A stretch of DNA of 64,000 nucleotides from an uncultured Burkholderiales bacterium. Lineage in GTDB: Bacteria > Pseudomonadota > Gammaproteobacteria > Burkholderiales > Burkholderiaceae_C. The position numbers were made by a program, and so were the translations under genes. The notes under the pieces were generated by a model. That model did not search any database, had not been told where the DNA came from, and saw only the letters and a program-made list of their open reading frames with translations. How positions within the stretch are numbered: position 1 is the stretch's first letter; each line of letters opens with the position of its first letter. Of this stretch, positions 16,363-24,925 are shown one piece after another. The stretch spans positions 1-64,000 of the forward strand of contig CALTTG010000013.1 of the NCBI GenBank assembly GCA_943908475.1, written 5' to 3'.

Positions 16363-17925
16363 ATGAGTCTGCTGAAATCTGCCTCCATCGTCTCTCTGCT
16401 GACGCTGGCCTCACGCATCACGGGGTTGGTGCGCGAGCAGCTGTTTGCCTCGGCTTTCGGGGCCAGCGCCACCACCGATGCGTTTCAGGTGGCCTTTCGC
16501 ATCCCGAACCTGTTGCGTCGCCTGTTTGCCGAGGGCGCGTTTTCACAAGCCTTCGTCCCGATCCTGGGTGAAACGCGAACGAAGCAGGGCGACGAGGCCA
16601 CCCGCACCCTGATCGATGCCGTGGCCACGGTGCTGTTTTGGGCGCTGCTGGTGGTGTCGGTCTTGGGGGTGGTCGGGGCACCGGTCTTGGTCTGGATGAT
16701 GGCGTCTGGCTTGAAGGACAGTGGCGGGCTGGATGCCGCTGTGCTCATGACCCGTTGGATGTTCCCCTACATCGGCTGCATGTCGCTGGTGGCCCTGAGC
16801 GCAGGCATTCTCAACACCTGGGGGCACTTTGCCGTGCCTGCGGCCACCCCGGTGCTGCTGAACCTGGCGGTCATTGCGGCCACCGTGTTCCTGGCGCCGG
16901 TGTTCGGTCGCCTGGGGTTCGATCCGGTGCTGGCCGTGGCCGTCGGGGTCATGATCGGTGGCGTGCTCCAACTGGCCATCCAGATTCCCGCACTGCGACG
17001 TCGAGGGGTGCTGCCCAGCATTGGGCTCACGGTGTCTGCCGTGCGCGCCGCCTGGGGCCACGAGGGCGTGCACCGCATTCTTCGGCAGATGGCGCCTGCA
17101 TTGCTGGGCGTGTCGGTGGCGCAAGTGTCGTTGCTGGTCAACACGCAGATCGCCTCGCATCTGGGGGCCGGTGCCGTGTCGTGGCTGACCTTTGCCGACC
17201 GCCTCATGGAGTTCCCCACGGCCATGCTGGGGGTGGCCCTGGGCGTGGTGTTGCTGCCTCAGCTCTCCAGGGCGCAGGCCAGTGGCGATTTGAAGCGGTT
17301 TTCCAGCATGTTGGACTGGGGCTTGCGCTTGGTGGTCTTGCTGGCACTGCCCAGCGCTCTGGCGCTGTTGTTGTTCGCCGAGCCCTTGGTGGCGGTGCTG
17401 TACCACTACGGAGCCTTCCGCGATGCGGACGTGGCCCAAACCGTCCGGGCCCTGATGGGGTACGGCGTGGGCTTGCTGGGGCTGGTGGCCATCAAGATCT
17501 TGGCGCCTGGCTTTTACGCGGCGCAAGACATCAAGACCCCGGTGCGCATTGGCATCGCCGTGTTGGTGCTGACGCAAATCCTCAACGCGATCTTTGTGCC
17601 GATGTTCCAGCAGGCCGGGTTGGCCCTGTCCATTGGTCTGGCGTCCTTGGTGAACGCCGCTTGGCTGCTGCACGGCCTCAAGAAAAGCGGTCGTTACCAG
17701 CCCGAGCCTGGATGGTGGCTGTTCGCGGCCCGTGTGGTGCTGGCGTCGGCCTTGTTGGGGGCGGCGATGTGGTGGGCCAACGGCCATTTCGATTGGCTGG
17801 CCATGCGTGCCGAGCCCCTGGTGCGCGTGGGCCTGCTGGCAGCTTGTTTGCTGGCGGCCGCCGTGCTGTACTTCGGAGTGCTGTTGGCCACGGGTCTGAA
17901 CATCAAGCAACTGCTGCGTCGTTGA
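16363..17925 (+). CDS. murJ: Lipid II flippase MurJ
   Basis: MurJ flips the peptidoglycan precursor lipid II across the inner membrane. The 520-residue protein is hydrophobic along its length with about 14 membrane segments. It has the MVF/MurJ family N terminus SLLKSASIVSLLTLASRITG, with FGASATTDAFQVAFRIPNLLR at about residues 30-50, and charged residues in the central cavity region. Length is typical (510-530). It is divergent from rpsT, a common arrangement in betaproteobacteria, and convergent with radA. No Shine-Dalgarno sequence is evident before the ATG. Confidence 0.95.
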   Translation: MSLLKSASIVSLLTLASRITGLVREQLFASAFGASATTDAFQVAFRIPNLLRRLFAEGAFSQAFVPILGETRTKQGDEATRTLIDAVATVLFWALLVVSVLGVVGAPVLVWMMASGLKDSGGLDAAVLMTRWMFPYIGCMSLVALSAGILNTWGHFAVPAATPVLLNLAVIAATVFLAPVFGRLGFDPVLAVAVGVMIGGVLQLAIQIPALRRRGVLPSIGLTVSAVRAAWGHEGVHRILRQMAPALLGVSVAQVSLLVNTQIASHLGAGAVSWLTFADRLMEFPTAMLGVALGVVLLPQLSRAQASGDLKRFSSMLDWGLRLVVLLALPSALALLLFAEPLVAVLYHYGAFRDADVAQTVRALMGYGVGLLGLVAIKILAPGFYAAQDIKTPVRIGIAVLVLTQILNAIFVPMFQQAGLALSIGLASLVNAAWLLHGLKKSGRYQPEPGWWLFAARVVLASALLGAAMWWANGHFDWLAMRAEPLVRVGLLAACLLAAAVLYFGVLLATGLNIKQLLRR

Positions 17926-17956
17926 GGGCAAGGCCTGTGGCGTGAGGTGGGCTCGG

Positions 17957-19330
17957 TCAGAGCCCGCGCACCACGTCGACCGCTTCCTCGATGCGGTCGA
18001 CCGCATGAATGATCAAGCCCTCGATGGGCTTTTTCGGGGCATTGGCCTTGGGCACCACCGCGACCGAGAACCCCAGCTTGGCCGCCTCTTTGAGCCGGTC
18101 CTGTCCGCGAGGGGCTGGGCGCACTTCACCGGCCAGGCCCACTTCGCCAAAGGCGAAAAAGCCTTTCGGCAGGGGGCGTCCGCGCAGGCTGCCCTGAATG
18201 GCCAGCAGCACGGCCAAGTCGGCAGCGGGCTCGCTGATCCGCACGCCGCCCACTGCGTTGACGAACACGTCTTGGTCGGCGCAGGACACGCCAGCGTGTC
18301 GATTGAGCACGGCCAGCAACATGGCCAAACGGTCGCGCTCCAGCCCCACACTCAAGCGCCTCGGGCTGGGGCCCCCTTCGTCGACCAGGGCCTGAATTTC
18401 GACCAGCATGGGGCGTGTGCCCTCCAGGGTCACCATCACGCAGGAGCCGGGCACGGGCTCTCCATGGGTCGACAGGAAAATGGCACTGGGGTTGCTGACG
18501 CCCTTGAGTCCCTTGTCTGTCATCGCGAACACGCCGATCTCGTTGACCGCTCCGAAGCGGTTCTTGATGGCGCGGATCATGCGGAAACTGCTGTGGGTGT
18601 CGCCCTCGAAGTACAACACGGTGTCGACGATGTGCTCCAGCACGCGGGGGCCGGCCAGGGTGCCTTCTTTGGTCACGTGACCCACCAGCACCACCGTGCA
18701 GCCGGTGGCCTTGGCCACCCGTGTCAGGTGGGCCGCGCATTCGCGCACCTGGGCCACCGAGCCTGGGGCCGAGGTGAGCTGTTCGCTGTAGATGGTCTGG
18801 ATCGAGTCGATCACGCAAAAGGAGGGTTGTTCAGCCTCCAGGGTGGCCAAGATGTTTTCGAGCTGGATCTCGGCTTGCACCCGAACCGACCGGCCTTCCA
18901 GGCCCATGCGCTGGGCGCGCATGGCCACTTGGGCGCCACTTTCTTCGCCGGTCACATACAGCACCGGCATTTGGCGGGACAAGGCGTCCAGGGCTTGCAG
19001 CAGCAGGGTCGATTTGCCAATGCCTGGGTCGCCCCCGATCAGCACCACGCCACCGGCCACGATGCCGCCGCCCAGCACGCGGTCGAGTTCATCGAGCCCG
19101 GTGGGGGTGCGGGCCACATCGGCGGCTTCGATGTCGGACAAGGTCGTCACCGGCTGGGGGGCGGCCAGGCCACGGGCCAGGGCCTGCATGCGGTTCTTGG
19201 GCGTGCCACTGGGTTCGGCGCGGCCTTCCTCCAGTGTGTTCCACGCGTTGCAATGCGGGCATTTGCCCAGCCATTTGGGGCTGGTGCCCCCACAGGCCGT
19301 GCAGGTGTAGATGGTTTTTTCTTTGGCCAT
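17957..19330 (-). CDS. radA: DNA repair protein RadA
   Basis: RadA (Sms) is a RecA-like helicase that drives branch migration in recombination repair. The 457-residue protein has an N-terminal zinc finger (CTACGG...CPHC, residues about 9-26) and Walker A GGDPGIGKST near residue 97. The RadA-specific KNRFG motif is near residue 260, and a C-terminal Lon-protease-like domain lacks protease function in this family. The ATG at 19330 gives the family start MAKEKTIYTC. The gene lies 7 bp after a thioesterase gene and is the last of the run alr-thioesterase-radA. Confidence 0.95.
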   Translation of the reverse strand: MAKEKTIYTCTACGGTSPKWLGKCPHCNAWNTLEEGRAEPSGTPKNRMQALARGLAAPQPVTTLSDIEAADVARTPTGLDELDRVLGGGIVAGGVVLIGGDPGIGKSTLLLQALDALSRQMPVLYVTGEESGAQVAMRAQRMGLEGRSVRVQAEIQLENILATLEAEQPSFCVIDSIQTIYSEQLTSAPGSVAQVRECAAHLTRVAKATGCTVVLVGHVTKEGTLAGPRVLEHIVDTVLYFEGDTHSSFRMIRAIKNRFGAVNEIGVFAMTDKGLKGVSNPSAIFLSTHGEPVPGSCVMVTLEGTRPMLVEIQALVDEGGPSPRRLSVGLERDRLAMLLAVLNRHAGVSCADQDVFVNAVGGVRISEPAADLAVLLAIQGSLRGRPLPKGFFAFGEVGLAGEVRPAPRGQDRLKEAAKLGFSVAVVPKANAPKKPIEGLIIHAVDRIEEAVDVVRGL

Positions 19331-19337
19331 GCCGTGC

Positions 19338-19841
19338 TCAGGCGCTGGCGCCAGATTGACCGGCTTGAATGGCCTTGAAGCGTTGCTCCAGTTCCTGTCG
19401 CAGTTGTCGGCGCAGTTTCGCGGCGTCGAAGCGGCGCTTTTCGTCAGGGGTGGCCGGCTCCAGCGGCGGCACGGCGGTGGGCTTGCGATCGTCCCCCATG
19501 GCCACCATGGTGAAGAAGCAGCTGTTGGCATGGCGCACCACCTGCGTCTGGATGTTTTCGGCGATCACCTTCACGCCGATTTCCATGGACGAGTTGCCGG
19601 TGTAGTTCACCGAGGCCAGGAAGGTCACCAGTTCACCGACGTGAATGGGCTGCCGGAAGGTAACCTGGTCCACGGACAGGGTCACCACGTAGCTGCCCGC
19701 ATAGCGACTGGCGCAGGCGTAGGCCACTTGGTCCAGCAGCTTGAGGATGGTGCCACCGTGCACATTGCCGGAAAAATTGGCCATGTCGGGTGTCATGAGC
19801 ACGGTCATGCGCAGCTGGTGGCGTTGGGTGTCGAGGTCCAT
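19338..19841 (-). CDS. Acyl-CoA thioesterase, hotdog fold (YciA-like)
   Basis: The 167-residue protein has one hotdog domain with the acyl-CoA thioesterase signature NFSGNVHGGTILKLLDQVAY near residues 20-40, including the likely catalytic Asp. A charged, helical C-terminal tail follows (about residues 125-167). It should hydrolyse acyl-CoA esters in the cytoplasm; chain-length preference cannot be read from sequence. The start at 19841 (MDLDTQRHQLRMTV) lies 11 bp after the alr stop. The tail is Arg/Lys-rich and longer than in short YciA proteins. Confidence 0.88.
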   Translation of the reverse strand: MDLDTQRHQLRMTVLMTPDMANFSGNVHGGTILKLLDQVAYACASRYAGSYVVTLSVDQVTFRQPIHVGELVTFLASVNYTGNSSMEIGVKVIAENIQTQVVRHANSCFFTMVAMGDDRKPTAVPPLEPATPDEKRRFDAAKLRRQLRQELEQRFKAIQAGQSGASA

Positions 19842-19852
19842 GGGGTCGGTCG

Positions 19853-20977
19853 TCAATCGTGGGGGTGAGGGTGCAGCACTTCCACGTGCACACGTTGGGA
19901 GACGGCACACATCAGCTCGTAGCCGATGGTGCCGCATGACAAAGCCACCTCGTCGATGGACAAGGTGGTGGGGTGTCCGTTGAGGGCTGGACCTTCGCCC
20001 CACAGGGTGACTTCGCTGCCCATCTGGGCCTGGGGCAGGGCGGTCAGGTCCACCGTGATCATGTCCATGGACACGCGCCCGATCAGTTGGCTGCGGTGTC
20101 CGTCGATCAGGACAGGCGTGCCATCGCCGGCATGGCGGGGGTAGCCATCGGCATAGCCGCATGCCACCACACCGATGCGCATGGCCTGCTGGGCCTGATA
20201 GCGGCTGCCGTAGCCCACGGTGTCGCCAGGCTGCAGGTGCTGAATGCCGATGATTTTCGAGCGCAAGGTCATGGCCGGTCGAAGGCCCCAATGCGCTGCT
20301 GAGTGTTCAGGGAAGTCGGGCGAGGCGCCGTACAGCATCACGCCTGGGCGGATCCAGTCGCCCCGCACGGCGGGATCTTGCGCGTGTCGCAAGGTGCCAG
20401 CGCTGTTGCACAGGCTGCGCTCACCGGGCAGGTCCCCGCAGGTGGCATGGAACAAGTCGGCCTGATGGGCGATGCCGCGAGGGCCATCGGCGTCGGAAAA
20501 ATGGGTCATCAGCGAGATCTCATCCACCTGAGGCAGCGACGACAACCTGACCCATGCGTTGCGAAAGGCATCGGGCCTGAAGCCCAGGCGGTTCATGCCC
20601 GTGTTCATCTTCAGGAACACATGATGCGGCCACTCGGTCTTGTGCATGGCCAGCCAGTCGATCTGCTGTTCGCAGTGCACGGTGTGCCACAGGCCCAGGC
20701 GCGAGCACCATTCGAGGTCGCGCACGTCAAACGCGCCTTCGATCAACAAAATGGGGCCTCGCCAATCGAGCTTGCGCAATTTCTCGGCTTCGGCAATGTC
20801 CAGCAGGGCAAAGCCATCGGCCGATCGCAGCCCGTCGTACACCCGCTCCACCCCGTGACCATAGGCATTGGCCTTGACCACGGCCCAGACCCGCGCGTCG
20901 GGCGCTGCTTGCCTCGCTCGTTCCAGGTTGTGGTGCAGGGCGTCGAGATGGATCAGGGCTTCAAGGGGGCGAGGCAT
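19853..20977 (-). CDS. alr: Alanine racemase
   Basis: Alanine racemase makes D-alanine for peptidoglycan using PLP. The 374-residue protein has the PLP lysine motif VVKANAYGHG at about residues 32-41. The catalytic Tyr in GYGSRYQ is near residue 262, and SMDMITVDLT is near residue 309. Length is standard. A dadX-type catabolic role is not supported by neighbours; it leads the run alr-thioesterase-radA and is divergent from lplT. Confidence 0.94.
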   Translation of the reverse strand: MPRPLEALIHLDALHHNLERARQAAPDARVWAVVKANAYGHGVERVYDGLRSADGFALLDIAEAEKLRKLDWRGPILLIEGAFDVRDLEWCSRLGLWHTVHCEQQIDWLAMHKTEWPHHVFLKMNTGMNRLGFRPDAFRNAWVRLSSLPQVDEISLMTHFSDADGPRGIAHQADLFHATCGDLPGERSLCNSAGTLRHAQDPAVRGDWIRPGVMLYGASPDFPEHSAAHWGLRPAMTLRSKIIGIQHLQPGDTVGYGSRYQAQQAMRIGVVACGYADGYPRHAGDGTPVLIDGHRSQLIGRVSMDMITVDLTALPQAQMGSEVTLWGEGPALNGHPTTLSIDEVALSCGTIGYELMCAVSQRVHVEVLHPHPHD

Positions 20978-21030
20978 GTGCGCATTTTGCCAGCGGGTTG
21001 TCCCTCCCCCATGGCTGGAGGCCTACTTGA

Positions 21031-21039
21031 GGGGGGGGG
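21031..21039. repeat. G9 homopolymer between alr and lplT
   Basis: Nine consecutive G lie 5 bp before a TATAAC (21045-21050) that may be the lplT -10 box, with TTGAGG at 21027-21032 overlapping the tract. Such runs can change length by slippage. The present TTGAGG-to-TATAAC spacing of 12 bp is too short for a normal promoter. Confidence 0.5.
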
Positions 21040-21140
21040 CGTGCTATAACGGGCGCCCAATCACCTGACATGAACCTGAATGTCTGTGTGAGTTGCCCCT
21101 CTCAGCCCTCCTTGAGTGTTCTAGATTTGCTGCGTCCTCG

Positions 21141-22421
21141 ATGAAAAAAGGCTTTTACACCATCATGGCGGCGCAGTTTTTCAGCTCTTTGGCTGACAAC
21201 GCGTTGCTGGTTGCGGCAATCGAGTTGCTGAAGTCTGAGGGCGCGCCCGCCTGGCAGGTCCCTGCGCTGGCGCCCATGTTTGCCTTCTTTTACGTGGTGC
21301 TGGCTCCGTTCGTGGGGGCGTTCTCAGACGCCGCGCCCAAGGGCAAGGTCATGTTCTATGCCAACAGCATCAAGGTGGTGGGCTGTTTGATGATGCTGTT
21401 CGGTGGGCACCCTCTGCTGGCTTATGCCATCGTGGGCCTGGGGGCCGCCGCCTATTCGCCGGCCAAGTACGGCATCCTCACCGAATTGCTGCCGGCTTCG
21501 CAATTGGTCAAGGCCAATGGCTGGATCGAAGGCCTCACCGTGGGCTCCATCATCCTGGGCGTGCTGTTGGGGGGGCAGCTGGTGGGGCCGCATGTGTCGA
21601 GCTGGTTGCTCTCGCACGACTTGCCCGGCTTGCACACCGGCATCGACACGGCCCCGGAGGCGGCCATTGCGTCGATGATCATCCTGTACATCATCGCGGC
21701 CCTGTTCAACCTGCGCATTCCCCGCACCGACGCGCCATTGCAGCCCATGTCGGGCAACCTGATGAACCTGCTGACCGATTTCTGGTCGTGCAACACCCGC
21801 CTCTGGTCCGACAAGCTCGGTCAGATTTCGCTGGCCACCACCACGCTGGTGTGGGGGGTGTCGGGCAACATGCGTGTGATCGTGTTCCCCTGGGCGGCAG
21901 CGGCTCTGGGCTACTCCACCACGCAGGCCTCCTCCTTGGCAGGGGTGGTGGTGGTGGGCACGGCGGTCAGCGCGGTGGTGGCGTCGGTGGCCATGAAGTT
22001 GGACAAGGCCACCTCGCTGATTCCGCTGGGGGTGCTGATGGGCCTGCTCATGCTGTGCCTGAACGTGATCGACAACCTGTACGTGGCGATCCCGTTCTTG
22101 GTGCTGCTGGGCGGGACGGTGGGCTACCTGGTGGTGCCCATGAATGCCCTGTTGCAACACCGGGGTCACAACCTCATGGGCGCAGGCCGGTCGATCGCGG
22201 TTCAAAACTTCAATGAACAGGCCTGCATCCTGTTGCTGGGGGGGCTGTATGCCGCAGGCACCAAGGCGGGTTTGTCAGCTTTCGGCGCCATCACGGTGTT
22301 TGGCTTGGTGGTGGCGGGCGTGATGGCCTGGATTGGCTGGTGGCACCGTCACAACACAGTCCACCACAAAGACGAGGTCGAGCGCCTGCTGGCCATTGCC
22401 CGCACTGACGGGCACCACTGA
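21141..22421 (+). CDS. lplT: Lysophospholipid transporter LplT
   Basis: LplT moves lysophospholipids such as 2-acyl-GPE across the inner membrane for re-acylation. The 426-residue protein is a major-facilitator-type carrier with about 12 membrane segments. It shows the LplT start MKKGFYTIMAAQFFSSLADN and the GAAAYSPAKYGILTELLP block near residue 100. The ATG at 21141 was chosen over an upstream extension with no family similarity. In enterobacteria the gene is followed by aas, the acyltransferase; here no aas follows and the next gene is convergent, so the partner must lie elsewhere. Confidence 0.93.
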   Translation: MKKGFYTIMAAQFFSSLADNALLVAAIELLKSEGAPAWQVPALAPMFAFFYVVLAPFVGAFSDAAPKGKVMFYANSIKVVGCLMMLFGGHPLLAYAIVGLGAAAYSPAKYGILTELLPASQLVKANGWIEGLTVGSIILGVLLGGQLVGPHVSSWLLSHDLPGLHTGIDTAPEAAIASMIILYIIAALFNLRIPRTDAPLQPMSGNLMNLLTDFWSCNTRLWSDKLGQISLATTTLVWGVSGNMRVIVFPWAAAALGYSTTQASSLAGVVVVGTAVSAVVASVAMKLDKATSLIPLGVLMGLLMLCLNVIDNLYVAIPFLVLLGGTVGYLVVPMNALLQHRGHNLMGAGRSIAVQNFNEQACILLLGGLYAAGTKAGLSAFGAITVFGLVVAGVMAWIGWWHRHNTVHHKDEVERLLAIARTDGHH

Positions 22422-22445
22422 GGGGTGCCCGGCAGGCCGTACGCG

Positions 22446-24029
22446 TCAACGACGACGGCTGCCTCCACCCAGCAGCGAGCCCAGCACGCCTCGGATGATC
22501 TCCCGACCCACGGTGGATCCGATGGTTCGGGCTGCGGACTTGGCCACGGTCTCCAGCACGGAGTCTTTCCGACCGCTGCCCTTGAACAAGCCACCGGCCA
22601 CATCGCCCAGCCAGCCGCCGCCAGCATCGGCGGGGGGCTGGCCAGCCGACTCGGCCGTGCCTCGCGAAGCGCCACGCACGACATCGGCCGCTTCTTCGCG
22701 CATGCTGCGACCCGCGCTGCCGGCCTCGGCTTCGGCGGGTTGTGAGGCGGCCGCGTTGGCGCGCCCCTTGAGTGTCTCGTAGGCCGACTCGCGGTCCACC
22801 ACTTTCTCGTACACCCCAGCGACCAGCGATTGGGTCAGAAGGGCCTTGCGTTGCTCGGGACTGATGGGGCCGATCTGGCTGCCGGGCGGCAGCACAAACA
22901 CGCGCTGCGTCACGCCGGGCCGACCTTTGTCGTCCAGCAAGCTGATCAGCGCCTCGCCCACGGCCAACTCGGTGATGGCCGTGGCGATGTCCAGGCCGGG
23001 ATTGGCACGCATGGTCTCGGCCGCACTCTTGACGGCTTTTTGATCTCTGGGGGTGAAGGCGCGCAGGGCATGCTGCACGCGGTTGCCCAGCTGCCCCAGC
23101 ACGGTGTCGGGCACGTCCAGGGGGTTCTGGGTGACGAAGTACACCCCCACGCCCTTGGAGCGAACCAGCCGAACCACCAGCTCGATGCGCTCGATCAAGG
23201 CGCTGGGCGCATCTTTGAACAGCAGGTGGGCCTCGTCAAAGAAGAACACCAGCTTGGGTTTGTCCAGATCGCCCACTTCCGGCAAGGTCTCGAACAGCTC
23301 TGACAGCATCCACAGCAGGAAGGTGGCGTACAGCCGGGGCGAGTTCATCAACTGGTCGGCGGCCAGGATGTTGACCACCCCCAGGCCATCTTGGCTTTGC
23401 ATGAAATCATGGATGTCGAGCATGGGCTCGCCGAAGAACTGATCGCCGCCCTGTTCTTCGATCTGCAGCAGGCCACGCTGGATGGCGCCCACGCTGGCCG
23501 CGCTGATGTTGCCGTACTCGGTGGTGAAGCTCTTGGCGTTGTCCCCCACGTGTTGCAACATGGCGCGCAGGTCTTTGAGGTCCAGCAGCAACATCCCGTT
23601 GTCATCGGCGATCTTGAACACCAGCTGCAGCACGCCTTCCTGGGTGTCGTTCAGATTGAGCATGCGCGACAGCAGCAGGGGGCCCATGTCGGACACCGTG
23701 GCGCGCACCGGGTGACCTTGCTTGCCGAACACATCCCACAGGGTGGTGGGGCAGGCCAGGGGCGCTGTGGGCTCGATGCCCCGCTCCTTCAGGATGCCGG
23801 CGACCTTGGGCGACAGCGTGCCCGTCTGGGAAATGCCCGTCAGGTCACCTTTGATGTCGGCCATGAAGACCGGCACGCCCAGCTTGGAGAAGTTCTCGGC
23901 CAGGGTCTGCAGCGTGATGGTCTTGCCCGTGCCTGTGGCGCCCGTGATGAGGCCATGGCGGTTGGCCAGCGCGGGCAGCAAGTGGCATTCGGTGTCACCG
24001 TGTCGGGCCACGAGGATGGGGTCTGCCAT
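22446..24029 (-). CDS. HerA/YjgR-type ATPase (DUF853)
   Basis: The 527-residue protein matches the DUF853 (YjgR) family of HerA/FtsK-like ATPases. The Walker A motif GATGTGKTITLQ is at about residues 31-42 and Walker B KLVFFFDEAHLL near residue 260. A conserved VTQNPLDVPD sensor-like block is near residue 295. The C-terminal tail is Gly/Arg-rich (LLGGGSRRR). HerA relatives pump or unwind DNA, sometimes with NurA, but no nuclease gene is nearby. The biological role of YjgR proteins is not established. It is divergent from yebC and convergent with lplT. Confidence 0.88.
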   Translation of the reverse strand: MADPILVARHGDTECHLLPALANRHGLITGATGTGKTITLQTLAENFSKLGVPVFMADIKGDLTGISQTGTLSPKVAGILKERGIEPTAPLACPTTLWDVFGKQGHPVRATVSDMGPLLLSRMLNLNDTQEGVLQLVFKIADDNGMLLLDLKDLRAMLQHVGDNAKSFTTEYGNISAASVGAIQRGLLQIEEQGGDQFFGEPMLDIHDFMQSQDGLGVVNILAADQLMNSPRLYATFLLWMLSELFETLPEVGDLDKPKLVFFFDEAHLLFKDAPSALIERIELVVRLVRSKGVGVYFVTQNPLDVPDTVLGQLGNRVQHALRAFTPRDQKAVKSAAETMRANPGLDIATAITELAVGEALISLLDDKGRPGVTQRVFVLPPGSQIGPISPEQRKALLTQSLVAGVYEKVVDRESAYETLKGRANAAASQPAEAEAGSAGRSMREEAADVVRGASRGTAESAGQPPADAGGGWLGDVAGGLFKGSGRKDSVLETVAKSAARTIGSTVGREIIRGVLGSLLGGGSRRR

Positions 24030-24065
24030 GGTCAGTCTCTCCTGAAAACGGGGGCCAATCAGGGG

Positions 24066-24079
24066 TTCCCCCGGGGGAA
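24066..24079. repeat. Perfect 14-bp palindrome between yjgR-like gene and yebC
   Basis: TTCCCCCGGGGGAA reads the same on both strands. It lies 36 bp before the minus-strand ATPase gene and just before a TAAAAT at 24082-24087. It could be an operator, but no regulator is suggested by the sequence. Confidence 0.5.
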
Positions 24080-24194
24080 GGTAAAATCAAAGTATCCCTC
24101 AGCACTGGGCTGAGCAAACTTCGTGCGCGCCCTGGCAGACGGCCCGGGCGCCTTGTGTCGTTCACAACAGACAATTCTCCCGGAGCACACTGCC

Positions 24195-24917
24195 ATGGCA
24201 GGACATTCCAAATGGGCCAACATCCAGCATCGCAAAGGCCGCCAAGACGAAAAGCGCGGCAAGATCTGGACACGCATCACCCGCGAAATCATCGTGGCGG
24301 CGCGTGCAGGTGGCGCCGATGTCAACATGAATCCCCGCTTGCGACTGGCCATTGAAAAGGCCAAGGCGGCCAACATGCCCGCCGACAACATCAAGCGCAA
24401 CGTCGACAAGGCCACCGGCAACCTCGATGGTGTCACGTATGAAGAAATTCGGTACGAAGGTTATGGCATTGGTGGCGCAGCCATCATGGTCGATTGCATG
24501 ACCGACAACCGGGTGCGCACCGTGGCCGATGTGCGCCATGCGTTCTCCAAGTACGGCGGCAACCTGGGTACCGAAGGCTCGGTGGCCTTCCAGTTCAAAC
24601 ACGTCGGGCAATTTCTGTTTGCACCCGGCATGAACGAAGACCAGGTGATGGAAGTGGCCCTGGAAGCGGGCGCCGATGACGTCATCACGCAAGATGACGG
24701 CTCCATCGAGGTGCTGTGTGCACCGGGTGAGTTCGAAACCGTCCAGAAGGCCTTGGAGTCGGCTGGCATGAAACCTGAAATGGCCGAAGTGACCATGCGC
24801 GCCGACACGCCCATCGAGCTGTCGGGCGACGACGCTGCACGCATGCAAAAGCTGCTGGACGTGCTTGAAGACTTGGACGACGTGCAAGACGTCTTCCACA
24901 ACGCAGAAATGAACTGA
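24195..24917 (+). CDS. yebC: YebC/PmpR family transcriptional and translational regulator
   Basis: The 240-residue protein has the YebC start MAGHSKWANIQHRKGRQDEKRGKIW and the conserved NMPADNIKRNV block near residue 55. Acidic, beta-rich domains follow up to a DLDDVQDVFHNAE end. Members bind DNA (PmpR) and some help ribosomes pass proline-rich stretches (YebC2). The 5' end was set at the family's invariant MAGHSKW. It opens a long co-directional run and is followed 8 bp later by purD. Confidence 0.95.
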   Translation: MAGHSKWANIQHRKGRQDEKRGKIWTRITREIIVAARAGGADVNMNPRLRLAIEKAKAANMPADNIKRNVDKATGNLDGVTYEEIRYEGYGIGGAAIMVDCMTDNRVRTVADVRHAFSKYGGNLGTEGSVAFQFKHVGQFLFAPGMNEDQVMEVALEAGADDVITQDDGSIEVLCAPGEFETVQKALESAGMKPEMAEVTMRADTPIELSGDDAARMQKLLDVLEDLDDVQDVFHNAEMN

Positions 24918-24925
24918 GCGACACC

